This document shows positions 49,722 through 59,677 of a stretch of DNA of 64,000 nucleotides, in pieces (position 1 is the first letter of the stretch; each line of letters begins with the position of its first letter). The DNA is taken from positions 8,714-72,713 of the forward strand of contig JAFGBV010000227.1 in assembly GCA_016932955.1 (NCBI GenBank). The letters run 5' to 3'. The translations under genes and the position numbers were made by a program. The notes below the pieces were generated by a model. The model was not told where the DNA came from, did not search any database, and was given only the letters and a program-made list of their open reading frames with translations. This DNA comes from Anaerolineales bacterium. GTDB taxonomy: Bacteria > Chloroflexota > Anaerolineae > Anaerolineales > UBA4823.

Positions 49722-51263
49722 ATGACCCTAGCCCTCAAAGCCACGAATATTACCAAACGGTTCCCGGGCGTGTTGGCCAACGACCATGTCAATTTCACCC
49801 TGGGAAAAGGCGAGATCCACGCCTTGTTGGGGGAAAATGGTGCAGGAAAATCCACCCTGATGAACATCCTCTATGGTCTCTACCAGCAGGATGAAGGTGA
49901 GATTTGCATCGATGGACAGCCCGTCATTATCGCCAACCCGCACGACGCCATTGCCAAGGGAATTGGCATGGTGCACCAGCACTTTATGCTCGTCCCGCCG
50001 CTGACGGTTACTGAGAACATCATGCTCGGCCAGGAGTCAGTGAAAGCTCCCGCACTAGGCAGATTTGCTGTACTGGATCGTCGCGGCGTAGCCAAGCGTA
50101 TCCGCGAGCTCAGCCAGGAATACAGCCTGGCAGTGGACCCCGACGCGGTGGTACAGGACCTCACCGTTGGCGCGCAGCAGCGCGTGGAGATCATCAAGGC
50201 GCTCTATCGCTCGGCAAATATCTTAATCCTGGATGAGCCAACTGCTGTGCTGACCCCGCAGGAAGCCGATGAGCTCTTTGTCATCATGCGCCGCCTGGTA
50301 GAGCAGGGGAAATCGATCATCTTCATCACCCACAAGCTGCGCGAAGTGCTGGCGGTGGCTGACCGCATCAGCGTGATGCGCGCCGGGCAAATGGTGGGCT
50401 CAGTGAAGCCAGCCGAAGCCACACGCGAGCTGCTGGCGGAGATGATGGTTGGGCGCGAAGTGATTTTACAGATCGACAAGGTTGCTGCACATCCCGGTGC
50501 AGCGGTTGTGGAAGTGAATAATTTGTGCGTTCAGGATGACCGGCGCCACACTGTGGTAGATGGCGTTTCCTTCCAGGTGCGCGCGGGCGAAATCCTGGGC
50601 ATTGCGGGGGTGCAAGGAAATGGCCAGACCGAGTTGGCCGAGGCGCTGACCGGTTTGCGGCGTGTCTTGAGCGGGCAGATGTTGGTTTTGGGACAAGATA
50701 CCACGCACGCCTCCCCGCGGCAGGTGATCGAGGCAGGTGTCTCGCACATCCCTGAAGACCGCCACAAACACGGGCTTGTCCTGGCTTTCTCCATCCGCGA
50801 TAACATCATGTTGTGCACGTACTACCGCCCACCTTTCGCGCGCGGAGTGGAGTTGGACTTTCCGGTGATCGATGCCCGCTCAGAAGAGTTGGTGAAGATG
50901 TTTGATGTGCGCACGCCGAGTATCCAGACGCAAGCCGGCTCGCTTTCGGGCGGCAACCAGCAAAAAGTCATTGTGGCGCGCGAGCTGGCCCGGCCGGTGA
51001 AGTTCCTGCTCGCCTCCCAGCCAACCCGCGGCCTGGACGTGGGCAGCATCGAATTCATCCATCGCCAGATCATCAATGCCCGCGACCAGGATGCAGCGGT
51101 CTTGCTGGTGAGTGCAGAATTGGATGAGATTTTGAGCCTTTCAGATCGCATTGCGGTGATGTACAAAGGACATATCCTGGACACGTTAGATGCTAAGAGC
51201 GCCACGCGTGAGCAGTTAGGCTTGCTCATGGCCGGGATCACCCAGGAGGCGGCACATGCTTAA
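49722..51263 (+). CDS. Nucleoside ABC transporter ATPase (tandem domains)
   Basis: 513 residues with two ATPase domains. The first has GENGAGKST, the Q-loop VHQHFMLVPPL, TVGAQQRVEIIKALYR and LDEPTAVLTPQE; the second has GVQGNGQTE and SGGNQQKVIVARELAR with a Gln in the Walker B region (LLASQPTRGLD). This layout is that of the NupA/YufO-type nucleoside (BMP) importers. GGGAG precedes the ATG. It overlaps the permease by 8 bp. Confidence 0.93.
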   Translation: MTLALKATNITKRFPGVLANDHVNFTLGKGEIHALLGENGAGKSTLMNILYGLYQQDEGEICIDGQPVIIANPHDAIAKGIGMVHQHFMLVPPLTVTENIMLGQESVKAPALGRFAVLDRRGVAKRIRELSQEYSLAVDPDAVVQDLTVGAQQRVEIIKALYRSANILILDEPTAVLTPQEADELFVIMRRLVEQGKSIIFITHKLREVLAVADRISVMRAGQMVGSVKPAEATRELLAEMMVGREVILQIDKVAAHPGAAVVEVNNLCVQDDRRHTVVDGVSFQVRAGEILGIAGVQGNGQTELAEALTGLRRVLSGQMLVLGQDTTHASPRQVIEAGVSHIPEDRHKHGLVLAFSIRDNIMLCTYYRPPFARGVELDFPVIDARSEELVKMFDVRTPSIQTQAGSLSGGNQQKVIVARELARPVKFLLASQPTRGLDVGSIEFIHRQIINARDQDAAVLLVSAELDEILSLSDRIAVMYKGHILDTLDAKSATREQLGLLMAGITQEAAHA

Positions 51264-52656
51264 CCAGAACACTGCTCCTGAGCCTGCAGCCAGACGCAAA
51301 GAGTTTCAACACACGCTGTTGCGCGTCTTAGATATCATGAGTACGCCGGCGCTGGCGATCTTAACCGCCTTCTTGATCGGCGCACTCTTGATCCTACTCA
51401 CCAGCGACGGCAGCATAATAGACAGGTTTGTGACCGTGGGAGAAGCCTACTGGGGCATGGTGGACGGGGCGCTCTTTAAAGTGCGCGGCCTTTCCGAGAC
51501 CCTCGTCGCAACCGTGCCCTATGTTTTGCTCAGCCTGGCTGTGGCGGTGGGATTCAAGACCGGCCTGTTCAATATCGGCGTTGAAGGGCAGTTCACCATC
51601 GGCGCCATCTGCGCCGCCGTTGCCGGAGCTGCCACCAAGGATTTGCCGGGGATCCTCCACCTGCCGCTGGCGTTGATCGCTGGGGCGTTGGGAGGAGCAG
51701 CCTGGGCCGCTGGCCCGGCTTTTCTCAAGGCGCGCACAGGCGCTCATGAAGTGATTAGCACGATGATGATGAACTACGTGGCCTTTCGCTTTGCCGAATA
51801 CCTGATCAGTGGACCATTAGTAGATCCGCTCGCCTCCACTATACAAACCAGCCATGTATCCACAGAAGCAGAGCTGTGGATATTTGCCGCGGTACCCCAG
51901 CGCCTGCAAGACCCGCTCAATGCCCTGGCAGTTGCACTGGTGGTCTGGCTGGTGGTGGCTCTGATCGTGCGCAGCGCCATCAGCCGCGAGTCACCGACGG
52001 GGCGCATCAAAACCAGCACCCAACGCCGGGCTGCTTACCTGGGCGCCGGCTTTGGGGCTGGATTGCTCACCTTTATCTTCCTCCCGCGGCTGGTCAACTT
52101 ATGGTGGCCTTTCAGCGACCAATACGACCGCTTACACATCGGCCTTTTCCTGGCGCTGGGGAGTGTTTTCTTCATCCGCTGGTTGATGGGGAAAACTACG
52201 CTGGGTTTCGAGCTGCGCACAGTCGGCGCCAACCCCAGTGCCGCCCAATATGCCGGCGTGAACATCACACGTAATATCATGCTCTCCATGACCATTTCAG
52301 GCGCACTGGCTGGCCTGGCAGGCACGGTGGAGGTGCTGGGTGTTTCGATCTGCCGCTGCCTGCCGCTGTTCTTCTCCAGCGGATATGGCTGGGATAGCAT
52401 CGGTATTGCCCTGCTGGCGCAAAATGATCCCTTTGGCATCCTGGCAGCTTCAACCCTATTTGGCGCTATGCGCAACGGCGCCGACCTGATGGAGCTACGG
52501 TCGGGTGTTTCCAAATACCTATATTCTCTCATCCAGGCATTGGTGCTGCTCTTCGTAGCGGCGCCAACGGTGGTCCGTTCGCTGTACCGCATTCGAACCA
52601 AACGCAAGGATGATAACCAGGCGCCAGTGACGGCGGGCGAGGGAGCAAAGCAATGA
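51256..52656 (+). CDS. Nucleoside ABC transporter permease 1 (YufP-like)
   Basis: 466 residues with an N-terminal cytoplasmic segment and about ten membrane helices. Segments GLFNIGVEGQFTIGAICAA, GAHEVISTMMMNYVAFRFAEYL and ELRTVGANPSAAQYAGVNI are typical of the branched-chain-type permeases of BMP systems. It has a longer loop region than usual in the middle (about residues 195-270). It couples with the next gene (ATGA overlap). Confidence 0.92.
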   Translation: MLNQNTAPEPAARRKEFQHTLLRVLDIMSTPALAILTAFLIGALLILLTSDGSIIDRFVTVGEAYWGMVDGALFKVRGLSETLVATVPYVLLSLAVAVGFKTGLFNIGVEGQFTIGAICAAVAGAATKDLPGILHLPLALIAGALGGAAWAAGPAFLKARTGAHEVISTMMMNYVAFRFAEYLISGPLVDPLASTIQTSHVSTEAELWIFAAVPQRLQDPLNALAVALVVWLVVALIVRSAISRESPTGRIKTSTQRRAAYLGAGFGAGLLTFIFLPRLVNLWWPFSDQYDRLHIGLFLALGSVFFIRWLMGKTTLGFELRTVGANPSAAQYAGVNITRNIMLSMTISGALAGLAGTVEVLGVSICRCLPLFFSSGYGWDSIGIALLAQNDPFGILAASTLFGAMRNGADLMELRSGVSKYLYSLIQALVLLFVAAPTVVRSLYRIRTKRKDDNQAPVTAGEGAKQ

Positions 52657-53762
52657 CAACTGAGATGAAGACCCTTAATAATGCACATCGAAGTTGGCGC
52701 AGCTCCAAATGGTTCTCAATGGTGACTACCATCTTGATGATTGGTTTTGGATTGCTGGCAACCTGGTGGCTGCTGAACCTGGTGATCTCAGGCCAATGTG
52801 GGCAGAAATGCGTGATCGATAACCTGGCACAGATGTTCCGCCTGGCTACGCCCATCGCTTTTGCTGCCTTCTGCGGCATGATGTGTGAGCGTGCTGGCAT
52901 CTTCAACATTGGTATCGAAGGCCAGATGCTGATGTCTGCTATGGTTTGCTATGCGTTCAACCTGTTCTCTTACCAGTGGTTTAAGACCTTCATGGATCCA
53001 GCCACAGCAGGCACAGCCAGCCGGATACTGGCCCTGGTGGCTGGGCTGCTCTCAGCGCTTCTCCTTGCCGCGCTGCATGCGGTGCTATCGATCCGCTATA
53101 AAGCCGATCAGATCATCAGCGGCACAGTGATCAACATCCTCGCCCTGGGGCTGACGGGTTACTTCTACCGCCAGTTCCTGGCTGAGAACCTGCCTCCTGG
53201 TCCGGGGACCTTTCCTCTGCTGGCGATACCGGGACTTTCAGAAATCCCCATTCTGGGACCGATCTTCTTCAATCAAAAACCGCTCACCTATATTATGTTT
53301 ATCGCGGTTTTCTTCTTGCACTACATGCTTTTCTTCACACCCTGGGGCTTGCGCACCCGGGCTGTTGGCGAACACCCGCGCGCAGCGGACACATTAGGGG
53401 TAAATGTGCTCTGGATGCGTTATTCCAACGTGCTGGCTGGCGGCTTGCTCGCCGGGCTGGGCGGCGCTTATTTCACGCTCGAAGCCGTGGATGTGTTCAA
53501 CCCCGGAATGACCAACGGCCTTGGCTTCATCGGCCTGGCTGCCATGATCTTTGGCAAATGGAATCCCTTCGGTGCCCTGTTCGGAGCGCTAATCTTTGGC
53601 CTGGGCAGCGGCATCACCACGACGGTCAGCATCTTCCGCCCAGATATTCCCTCCCAAATCCCGCAGATGCTGCCTTATGTGCTCACGATTGTGGTACTCA
53701 CTGGTGTGGTCGGCCGAGCCGTGCCGCCCGCCGCGGGAGGAAAGCCTTACGAGAAGCAATAA
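52653..53762 (+). CDS. Nucleoside ABC transporter permease 2 (YufQ-like)
   Basis: 369 residues with about eight to nine membrane helices. GIFNIGIEGQMLMSAMVCYAF, YKADQIISGTVINILALGLTG and LRTRAVGEHPRAADTLGVNV match the second permease of BMP operons. It ends the operon and is followed by a bidirectional terminator, with cytidine deaminase on the other strand. Confidence 0.92.
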   Translation: MTTEMKTLNNAHRSWRSSKWFSMVTTILMIGFGLLATWWLLNLVISGQCGQKCVIDNLAQMFRLATPIAFAAFCGMMCERAGIFNIGIEGQMLMSAMVCYAFNLFSYQWFKTFMDPATAGTASRILALVAGLLSALLLAALHAVLSIRYKADQIISGTVINILALGLTGYFYRQFLAENLPPGPGTFPLLAIPGLSEIPILGPIFFNQKPLTYIMFIAVFFLHYMLFFTPWGLRTRAVGEHPRAADTLGVNVLWMRYSNVLAGGLLAGLGGAYFTLEAVDVFNPGMTNGLGFIGLAAMIFGKWNPFGALFGALIFGLGSGITTTVSIFRPDIPSQIPQMLPYVLTIVVLTGVVGRAVPPAAGGKPYEKQ

Positions 53763-53791
53763 CACCCCGGGCGTACCTTCTATCCAAATAA

Positions 53792-53831
53792 AAACCGTGG
53801 CAGCAACCAGCAGGTAGCAGCCACGGTTTTG
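53792..53831. terminator. Bidirectional terminator between nucleoside operon and cytidine deaminase
   Basis: An 11-bp perfect stem (53792-53802 with 53821-53831) with A-run on one side and T-run on the other, so it can end transcripts from both strands. Confidence 0.85.
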
Positions 53832-53849
53832 TGATCAAAACGGTCTTGC

Positions 53850-54260
53850 TCAACCCAAGCTCTGCGGGCCAAAAGCCCCGGGCAGTAAGTCGCTCACGGT
53901 TATTTCCTGCACGCGCTCTCCCTGAGTATCCGCAATCAAAACCAATGTATCCAGCCCAAATTCTGCCATCACCTGCCGGCAGCCGCCACAGGGCATTCCT
54001 CCGTTACTGGTCACCACAGCCATTGCAATGAACTCACGCTCGCCTTCGGATACTGCCTTGAAAATCGCCACCCGTTCGGCGCATAACCCGCTCGGATAGG
54101 CAGCATTTTCAATGTTGCAACCGGTAAAATATTGACCGGAACGGGTCAGCAATGCCGCACCGACCTTGTAATGGGAGTATGGTGCATAGGCTTTCTCGCG
54201 CGCGGCGCGTGCTCGATTCAATAATTCCTGGCGTTGTTCATTCGTCAGCAGGTTTTCCAT
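53850..54260 (-). CDS. cdd: Cytidine deaminase
   Basis: 136 residues from ATG 54260, six bases after GAGGG; upstream ATGs at 54263 and 54275 are alternatives. The zinc site is CAE in CNIENAAYPSGLCAERV plus PCGGC, and YSHYKVGAAL is the substrate-binding segment of the small tetrameric class. It converts cytidine and deoxycytidine to uridine and deoxyuridine. It lies beside the nucleoside transporter, so it fits pyrimidine salvage. It overlaps the CNNM gene by 23 bp. Confidence 0.93.
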   Translation of the reverse strand: MENLLTNEQRQELLNRARAAREKAYAPYSHYKVGAALLTRSGQYFTGCNIENAAYPSGLCAERVAIFKAVSEGEREFIAMAVVTSNGGMPCGGCRQVMAEFGLDTLVLIADTQGERVQEITVSDLLPGAFGPQSLG

Positions 54261-55536
54261 CATGTTCCCTCGCATCCTGAGCGGATGTTATTTTCTTGGC
54301 TCTCACTTTGCGAATACGCCTCCCAACCACCTGTTCCACAGTCAACAGTACATTGTCCACATGCAGCGTTTCGCCGCTGGTGGGCACGCGCCCAACCTGG
54401 CTGTAGATATACCCGCCCAGCGTATCCGCTTCATCAATAGGCAGGCGGCTTTCCATTATCTCATTAAAGTCATCCAGATCGATACGTCCCAGGAACAGGT
54501 ATTCATCCTCTGCCATTTGCACATAAGGCAGTTCTTCACTCTGGTCAAATTCATCCTGAATCTCACCCACAATCTCTTCCACGATATCTTCCAGGGTAAC
54601 CAATCCTGCCACACCGCCGTATTCATCCACCACCACTGCCATGTGGATGCGCTCTGACTGCATCTCAGTGAGCAGTTCATCCACCTTTTTGGCCTCGGGA
54701 ACAAAACAAGCCGGGCGCAGCAACGCACGCAAGGAATCAATCTCGCTCCCCTCGCGCCAGACGCGCAGCAGATCCCTGGCATAGAGCAGGCCCAGGATGT
54801 TATCTACTGTCTCTTCGTAGACAGGTGCGCGCGAATATCCGGACTTCAATAACGCATCCACTGCCTGAGGAATTGGGATGTTAACATCCAACGCGGTAAT
54901 ATAAATTCGCGGCACCATGATCTCTCGCGCCAGTGTATCCCCCAGGTCAAAGATGGAGTAGATCATCTTACGTTCATCCTGCTCCAAAACACCCCCCTCG
55001 TGCCCGGCATCCACCATGCTCTTCAATTCATCTTCTGTTACCGTGCCGGCAGGCTCTTGCTTGTCATGACGCCGGGCATTAATCGCCAATGGTAGAACGA
55101 GCAGGGGAGAAAGCACAGCAGTGAGCAAGCGCGCCGAGGGGGCAACTCGCAGCGCCCACACATCCGGGCGGTGCGAGACCACCATATCGACAATCCACTC
55201 CAGTAAAAAGAACAGCAGCACAGCCAGCAGCAGCGCCCCGCTTGCCACGGACCAGTGCACATTTCCCAACCCCTGCGAGAACAATGCCAGCAACAAGGCA
55301 GCAGCAAAGAAATGTACCAGCAAGCGGGTCAGGTACAGGGCAGCCTGCAAGTTGCGCGGCCTCTGGATCAGATCCAGCGCACGGTTGACCGGCTCGGGCG
55401 ATTCCTCGCGCAGAGAAAGCAAGCGTGGCAGGCTGGCGTTCAAAAGCCCAGCGCGGATCACGATGGTGAACAGATCCACCACAATCAACAAAACCAGGCC
55501 AATCAGCTCAATGATCTGAAGATTCATCGGATCCAT
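54238..55536 (-). CDS. CNNM/CorC-type membrane protein (DUF21, CBS pair, transporter-associated domain)
   Basis: 432 residues from ATG 55536. An N-terminal DUF21-like membrane region (about 1-150), then two CBS domains (about 195-320, containing MVPRIYITALDVN and VVVDEYGGVAGLVTLEDIVEEIVGEIQDE) and a C-terminal CorC_HlyC domain (YLFLGRIDLDDFNEIM...LGGYIYSQVGRVP). Members are magnesium or cobalt efflux proteins or hemolysin-like regulators. GGGAGTGA precedes the ATG. It lies upstream of cytidine deaminase on the minus strand and is probably co-transcribed. Confidence 0.9.
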   Translation of the reverse strand: MDPMNLQIIELIGLVLLIVVDLFTIVIRAGLLNASLPRLLSLREESPEPVNRALDLIQRPRNLQAALYLTRLLVHFFAAALLLALFSQGLGNVHWSVASGALLLAVLLFFLLEWIVDMVVSHRPDVWALRVAPSARLLTAVLSPLLVLPLAINARRHDKQEPAGTVTEDELKSMVDAGHEGGVLEQDERKMIYSIFDLGDTLAREIMVPRIYITALDVNIPIPQAVDALLKSGYSRAPVYEETVDNILGLLYARDLLRVWREGSEIDSLRALLRPACFVPEAKKVDELLTEMQSERIHMAVVVDEYGGVAGLVTLEDIVEEIVGEIQDEFDQSEELPYVQMAEDEYLFLGRIDLDDFNEIMESRLPIDEADTLGGYIYSQVGRVPTSGETLHVDNVLLTVEQVVGRRIRKVRAKKITSAQDAREHDGKPADE

Positions 55537-55597
55537 AATCTCACTCCCTGTGCGCAACCAGAATGGGCGAAAGCCAGGCAGGAAAAAAGATGATCCA

Positions 55598-56938
55598 TTA
55601 TCCCTTCTTTAGGCTCTTCATCCGCTCAGCACGCGATAATTGGTGAATATCCACCTCGTTTTCCTTGATGCGGTAGGAACCCTTTTGCAGCAAGGCGATC
55701 TTGCCAGATGGAAGATCATCATCCAGCACCACGCCCGGACCAATGGCGCTGTTGGGCCCCATCTTCGTCCCAGGTAGTAACACCACATTGCACCCCGTGC
55801 GGCAATCCTCGGCCATGATCGTACCGAAGTGGGGCATCCCAGTAGCAATGCGTTGTTCGCCAACGCGCACCTTCACCGGTCCCTCGTCAAAGCGCAGGTT
55901 GGCCGTAATCGTACCAGCGCCAAACGAGCAATTATCGGAAATGATCGAATCGCCAATGAAGTTCTTATGCGTCCAACAGTGATCACCCAGGATCGAGTGG
56001 CTGATCTCTGTGCCAAATCCAACAACACAAAACGAGCCAATCGATGTGCCGCCGCGGATCAACGTTTGGTTACCGATGATCGAGTCGGAGCCAATATATG
56101 CCGGGCCACGAATAATCGCGTTTTCGAAGATGCGCACGCCTTCCTCGACAACGATATTCCCATCCATCACCGCCAGCGGAGAGATCCTGGCTGTTTCGGC
56201 AATACGCGGCGAGTCGATCCGCTTGAGCATGAGCTCGTTGATTGCAAGCAGATCCCAGGGATACTTATATGAAGCGAATGGCCCATCGTAAGCAATGTAT
56301 CCACCACCACCTGCTTCAATCAGCTTGCTATAGGCGCGTTCCAGTTGGTCATCCGTCTGCCCGGCAGGGGTTGCATCCAGCGCTTTCCAAAAGTTCTCCG
56401 AGAAAAAATACAGCCCGATCACGGCAATTTTACTGGGAGCATCTTCAGGGCGGGGCTTTTCCACCACGCCGCTCAGCCGTCCATTGCCATCAAAAGCCAT
56501 CACGCCAAATTTACTGGGCTCATCCACTGCCCGCCCTACCAGGGAAACATCCAGCGCTTCGCCAATTCCTTTCTGAGCCAGCTCTGTCAGCAGTGCAGGA
56601 TCATAGATATCATTGGCATTCAAAACCAGGAAACTGCCCTCTACCATGTTGCGCGCTGTTTCCAACGCGTTTGCCTGTCCCAGGGGCTTTTCCTGTACAG
56701 TGAAAGAAATTTCCAGCCCCTGCAGTGGATTTTGGGTCAGGTATTCCTCGATCTGGCTCTCGCCCGGACCCACCACCACAACAGCCTTTTCTACCATCCC
56801 ACAAGCCTGCACCGACTCCAGCACGTGCCGGATAAGCGGCTTGCCCATCACCTTGAACATCGCCTTGGGCTTATTAATCCCCAACGGAGCAATCCGTTTG
56901 CCAATTCCTCCCGCCAAAATAATCGCCTGGATACTCAT
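55598..56938 (-). CDS. Sugar-1-phosphate nucleotidyltransferase with left-handed beta-helix domain
   Basis: 446 residues. An N-terminal nucleotidyltransferase domain (IILAGGIGKRIAPLGINKPKAM, ANDIYDPALL, VVEKPRPEDAPSKIAVIG) is followed by a hexapeptide-repeat beta-helix (about 255-420) with SIIGNQTLIRGGTSIGSF and related repeats. This is the GlmU/RfbA-like layout of enzymes that make UDP-, dTDP- or GDP-sugars; substrate specificity is unresolved. Its start overlaps the stop of the phosphomutase by 4 bp, pairing it with a hexose-1-phosphate source. Confidence 0.9.
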   Translation of the reverse strand: MSIQAIILAGGIGKRIAPLGINKPKAMFKVMGKPLIRHVLESVQACGMVEKAVVVVGPGESQIEEYLTQNPLQGLEISFTVQEKPLGQANALETARNMVEGSFLVLNANDIYDPALLTELAQKGIGEALDVSLVGRAVDEPSKFGVMAFDGNGRLSGVVEKPRPEDAPSKIAVIGLYFFSENFWKALDATPAGQTDDQLERAYSKLIEAGGGGYIAYDGPFASYKYPWDLLAINELMLKRIDSPRIAETARISPLAVMDGNIVVEEGVRIFENAIIRGPAYIGSDSIIGNQTLIRGGTSIGSFCVVGFGTEISHSILGDHCWTHKNFIGDSIISDNCSFGAGTITANLRFDEGPVKVRVGEQRIATGMPHFGTIMAEDCRTGCNVVLLPGTKMGPNSAIGPGVVLDDDLPSGKIALLQKGSYRIKENEVDIHQLSRAERMKSLKKG

Positions 56939-58347
56939 AAAATCTCCACTCCTGGTTTGGTAAGATCCAGCGGGAAATGGATACCCCGGCTGGTATATTC
57001 ATTCGCAAGGGTATGTAATACCTGGCTTGCAATCTCCCATAAATGCTCGGAAGAGGCTTTCGTCTCGAAGCGCAGCGAGATCACCGGCTGTGTATTAGAT
57101 TGGCGCACCATCGCCCAGCCATCAGGGAAGATGATGCGCGCCCCATCCAGGCGCTCAACCGGATAGCGGACTGCATAATGCGCATCCACTGCCTGCACGA
57201 TCTCACTTTTTGACACATCCGGGCACGCCAGGCGCAGCTCGCGGGAGGAAAAATAACGCGGTAAATCATCCACCAGTGCCGAGAGCGGTCGATCCTGGTT
57301 GGCAACCAGCGCCACGCACTGCACTGCCGCCAGGATTGCATCATCAAACTTAAACATATCATCCAGCAAGAAGAAGTGCCCCGACATCTCCCCCCCCAGG
57401 GTGGCGCCAGATTCCAGCATCTGGTTGTGCACATACGCATACCCTGAGGGCGCAGCCACTGCCTGCCCGCCATGGGCGGCAATATCATCTGCAACCGCCT
57501 GGCTGCATAAGACCTCGTAGACCACTTTGGCGCCAGGCTGTTTCTTTAATGCGGAGCGTGCCAGCAGCATTAGCGTCACATCACCAAGCACGGGCCGGCC
57601 CATCTCGTCCACAAGGATCACCCGGTCGCCATCCCCATCAAAAGCCAGCCCCATCTGAGCCTGCTGCTCTAAGACCGCTGCCGCCAGCGCATCCGTCGCA
57701 CCGGGCGCTGTGGGGTCGGGGTCCCGATTGGAGAAGCTGCCATCCGGCTGGCAATACAGCTCCGTGACCCGGCATCCCAGCCCGCGCAGCAATCCAGGTA
57801 CCACCAAGCCATTCATCCCATTGCCGCCATCCACTACCACATGCAATGGTCGCCTGAGCTGCGTTCGCCGCGAGATCTCCGCTGTATACACCGGCAGTGG
57901 GTCAATCTTCTGGCAACGGCCTTTAACGGCGGCAGGCTGGCTTTCCAGCGATAGTTTATAGATCTCCTCCAACGCTTCCCCATAGACCGTTCGCCCGGCG
58001 CGTATTTTCAAGCCATTATATTCACGCGGGTTGTGGCTGGCAGTCACCATCACCCCCCCAGAAGCCTGGTAATAGTCGGTGGCGAAATTCAAGAGCGGCG
58101 TGGGTACACGGTTAACATCGATCACATCCAGCCCTGCCGCTAAGATGCCTTCTATCAAAGCCTGGTGCAGTTGCGGCGAGCTCTCACGAACGTCACAACC
58201 AGCCACCAACGATCTCCCCCCTCGCTGCACAAACCATTTTCCCACCCCCTGACCAATGGCTACCATCCTTTCAGCATCTAAGTCGCTTCCCACAACCCCC
58301 CGGATACTGAAACCTCGAAAAATTTTAGGATTGATTGGTAATGGCAT
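56935..58347 (-). CDS. Phosphoglucomutase/phosphomannomutase
   Basis: 470 residues of the alpha-D-phosphohexomutase family. TASHNPREYNG has the phosphoserine (Ser104), FDGDGDRVIL binds Mg2+, GGEMSGHFFLLD is the sugar loop, and RQSNTQPVISLR is the phosphate-binding loop. It interconverts hexose 6- and 1-phosphates. The product would feed the nucleotidyltransferase encoded next, so together they should make a nucleotide sugar for cell-envelope polysaccharide. Confidence 0.93.
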   Translation of the reverse strand: MPLPINPKIFRGFSIRGVVGSDLDAERMVAIGQGVGKWFVQRGGRSLVAGCDVRESSPQLHQALIEGILAAGLDVIDVNRVPTPLLNFATDYYQASGGVMVTASHNPREYNGLKIRAGRTVYGEALEEIYKLSLESQPAAVKGRCQKIDPLPVYTAEISRRTQLRRPLHVVVDGGNGMNGLVVPGLLRGLGCRVTELYCQPDGSFSNRDPDPTAPGATDALAAAVLEQQAQMGLAFDGDGDRVILVDEMGRPVLGDVTLMLLARSALKKQPGAKVVYEVLCSQAVADDIAAHGGQAVAAPSGYAYVHNQMLESGATLGGEMSGHFFLLDDMFKFDDAILAAVQCVALVANQDRPLSALVDDLPRYFSSRELRLACPDVSKSEIVQAVDAHYAVRYPVERLDGARIIFPDGWAMVRQSNTQPVISLRFETKASSEHLWEIASQVLHTLANEYTSRGIHFPLDLTKPGVEIL

Positions 58348-58388
58348 AATTGCTAGAACAATATCTCCTTATTTATAATTAAAACAAG

Positions 58389-58442
58389 CACGGGCAGCGG
58401 GCGAAACCACTAACGTTTAGCGATCGCCTGGTTCTGCCCGTG
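58389..58442 (-). terminator. Terminator after tRNA-Gln
   Basis: Outer stem 58389-58397 with 58434-58442 (9 bp) and an internal GGCGA/TCGCC pairing; on the minus strand it is followed by TTGTTTTAATT. It lies 12 bp past the tRNA 3' end. Confidence 0.75.
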
Positions 58443-58454
58443 AAGATCTTCAGG

Positions 58455-58525
58455 CTGGGGCGTCCGGATTCGAACTGGAATAAACGGATCCAAAGTCCGC
58501 TGTGCTACCATTGCACCACGCCCCA
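58455..58525 (-). tRNA. tRNA-Gln (TTG anticodon)
   Basis: On the minus strand a 71-nt cloverleaf: acceptor TGGGGCG with CGCCCCA, D-arm GTGC with GCAC and loop AATGGTA, anticodon stem GCGGA with TCCGT around CTTTGGA (anticodon TTG), and TTCGAAT T-loop. The T-stem has one A-C mismatch. The 3' CCA is not encoded. Confidence 0.92.
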
Positions 58526-58582
58526 ATTAGAACGCCCGGCTTACCGGGCGTGTGGTATTTTATCATAAAAACCGCCCTTGGG

Positions 58583-59677
58583 TCATTCTTCTTCGGGAGC
58601 CAAACCCAACTGACGTGCCTGCTCATACGTCAGCGCATCTCCGTTGCTCACACCATCCAGTTCAGTTCCTTCCAAAGCCTGGTCCCAGAAGAGATCCGCC
58701 TGTTGTATCTTCTCAGGTTGGGCCTTTTGGAATAATGCGTCCACCTCTGCCAGAACAGCAGGATCCACCACTTCAGGAATGACTTCGGGCGGCGCCACGG
58801 CCTGTTTCTCATGCGCAGCAGCCGCATCATCAACTCCCAGGAAATTCAGGGTCGCCTGCAGATCCTTCAGGCTCTTCGGGAGCACTTTTCGGATCGCATT
58901 CAGGCTTTCGGGTCCATAACCCCCCTCGTGGACAATTAGCAGGGCATTACTCGCACCCAGATGCGCCAGACACAAGTATTGGGTAGCCCCCTGGAAACAC
59001 AGCAAATCATCCGGGCTTTCCAGTCGCAATGCATGAGTGACTTTCAGGCTGGCGCTGAGCGTGGTCATCAATGCTGTATGCAAAGCCAGGTCGCTGTAAA
59101 TTTCCGGCAGATCTCCCGCCTGCGCCAGCACCTGCCCTGAGGCATCCAGCAAAACTGCCGAAACCAATCCCAACTCCTGGCCCAAGGCAGCAAGCCGGTC
59201 GGCCAGGCTTATCGACGGCGTCTCTGGTTTTCCTGCCCCTGCATCAAGTTTCACCGCCGTTGCCACCGGCTCCTCGGCCACCGAGGGGAGCGGAAAAGCA
59301 TCCCCTACTAGGCCAAGGCAGCGCTCCACAGCATCCAGGAAATCTGCCAGCTCCAGCGGCTTGTAAAAGAAAGCCGTTGCCCCGGCCTCAGCCACCTGGC
59401 GACGCAGCCTGGGCTCCTCCACACCAGTGACCAGGATCGTCTTCATCTCTGGACTGCGCCTGCGCAGGCGTGTCAGCAGATCTAGCCCCGACATCCCCGG
59501 CAGCCAAACATCCGTCACCACCAGGTCCAGAGGAAGGCTAGAGGAAATCAACAGCGCTTCTTCTGCAGACGGCACTTCCAGCACATCAAAACTTGCACCC
59601 AGGGTTCTGACCCCCTCGGCTAGCATGCGCCGGACCTCATGGTTATCGTCTACAATCAGGACTCGAAAACGTGCCAT
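58583..59677 (-). CDS. Response regulator with REC domain and roadblock-like C-terminus
   Basis: 364 residues. Residues 1-120 form a receiver domain with Asp10-Asp11, phosphoacceptor Asp56 in VVTDVWLPG, VTG and FYKPLE. A linker (120-155) precedes a domain (about 155-280) with GLVSAVLLDASGQVLAQAGD and CLAHLGASNALLIVHEGG, typical of Roadblock/LC7 dynein-like fold. There is no DNA-binding domain; such architecture suggests a role in polarity, motility or GTPase control. The ATG overlaps a 19-bp palindrome, so its start may be under operator control. Confidence 0.83.
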   Translation of the reverse strand: MARFRVLIVDDNHEVRRMLAEGVRTLGASFDVLEVPSAEEALLISSSLPLDLVVTDVWLPGMSGLDLLTRLRRRSPEMKTILVTGVEEPRLRRQVAEAGATAFFYKPLELADFLDAVERCLGLVGDAFPLPSVAEEPVATAVKLDAGAGKPETPSISLADRLAALGQELGLVSAVLLDASGQVLAQAGDLPEIYSDLALHTALMTTLSASLKVTHALRLESPDDLLCFQGATQYLCLAHLGASNALLIVHEGGYGPESLNAIRKVLPKSLKDLQATLNFLGVDDAAAAHEKQAVAPPEVIPEVVDPAVLAEVDALFQKAQPEKIQQADLFWDQALEGTELDGVSNGDALTYEQARQLGLAPEEE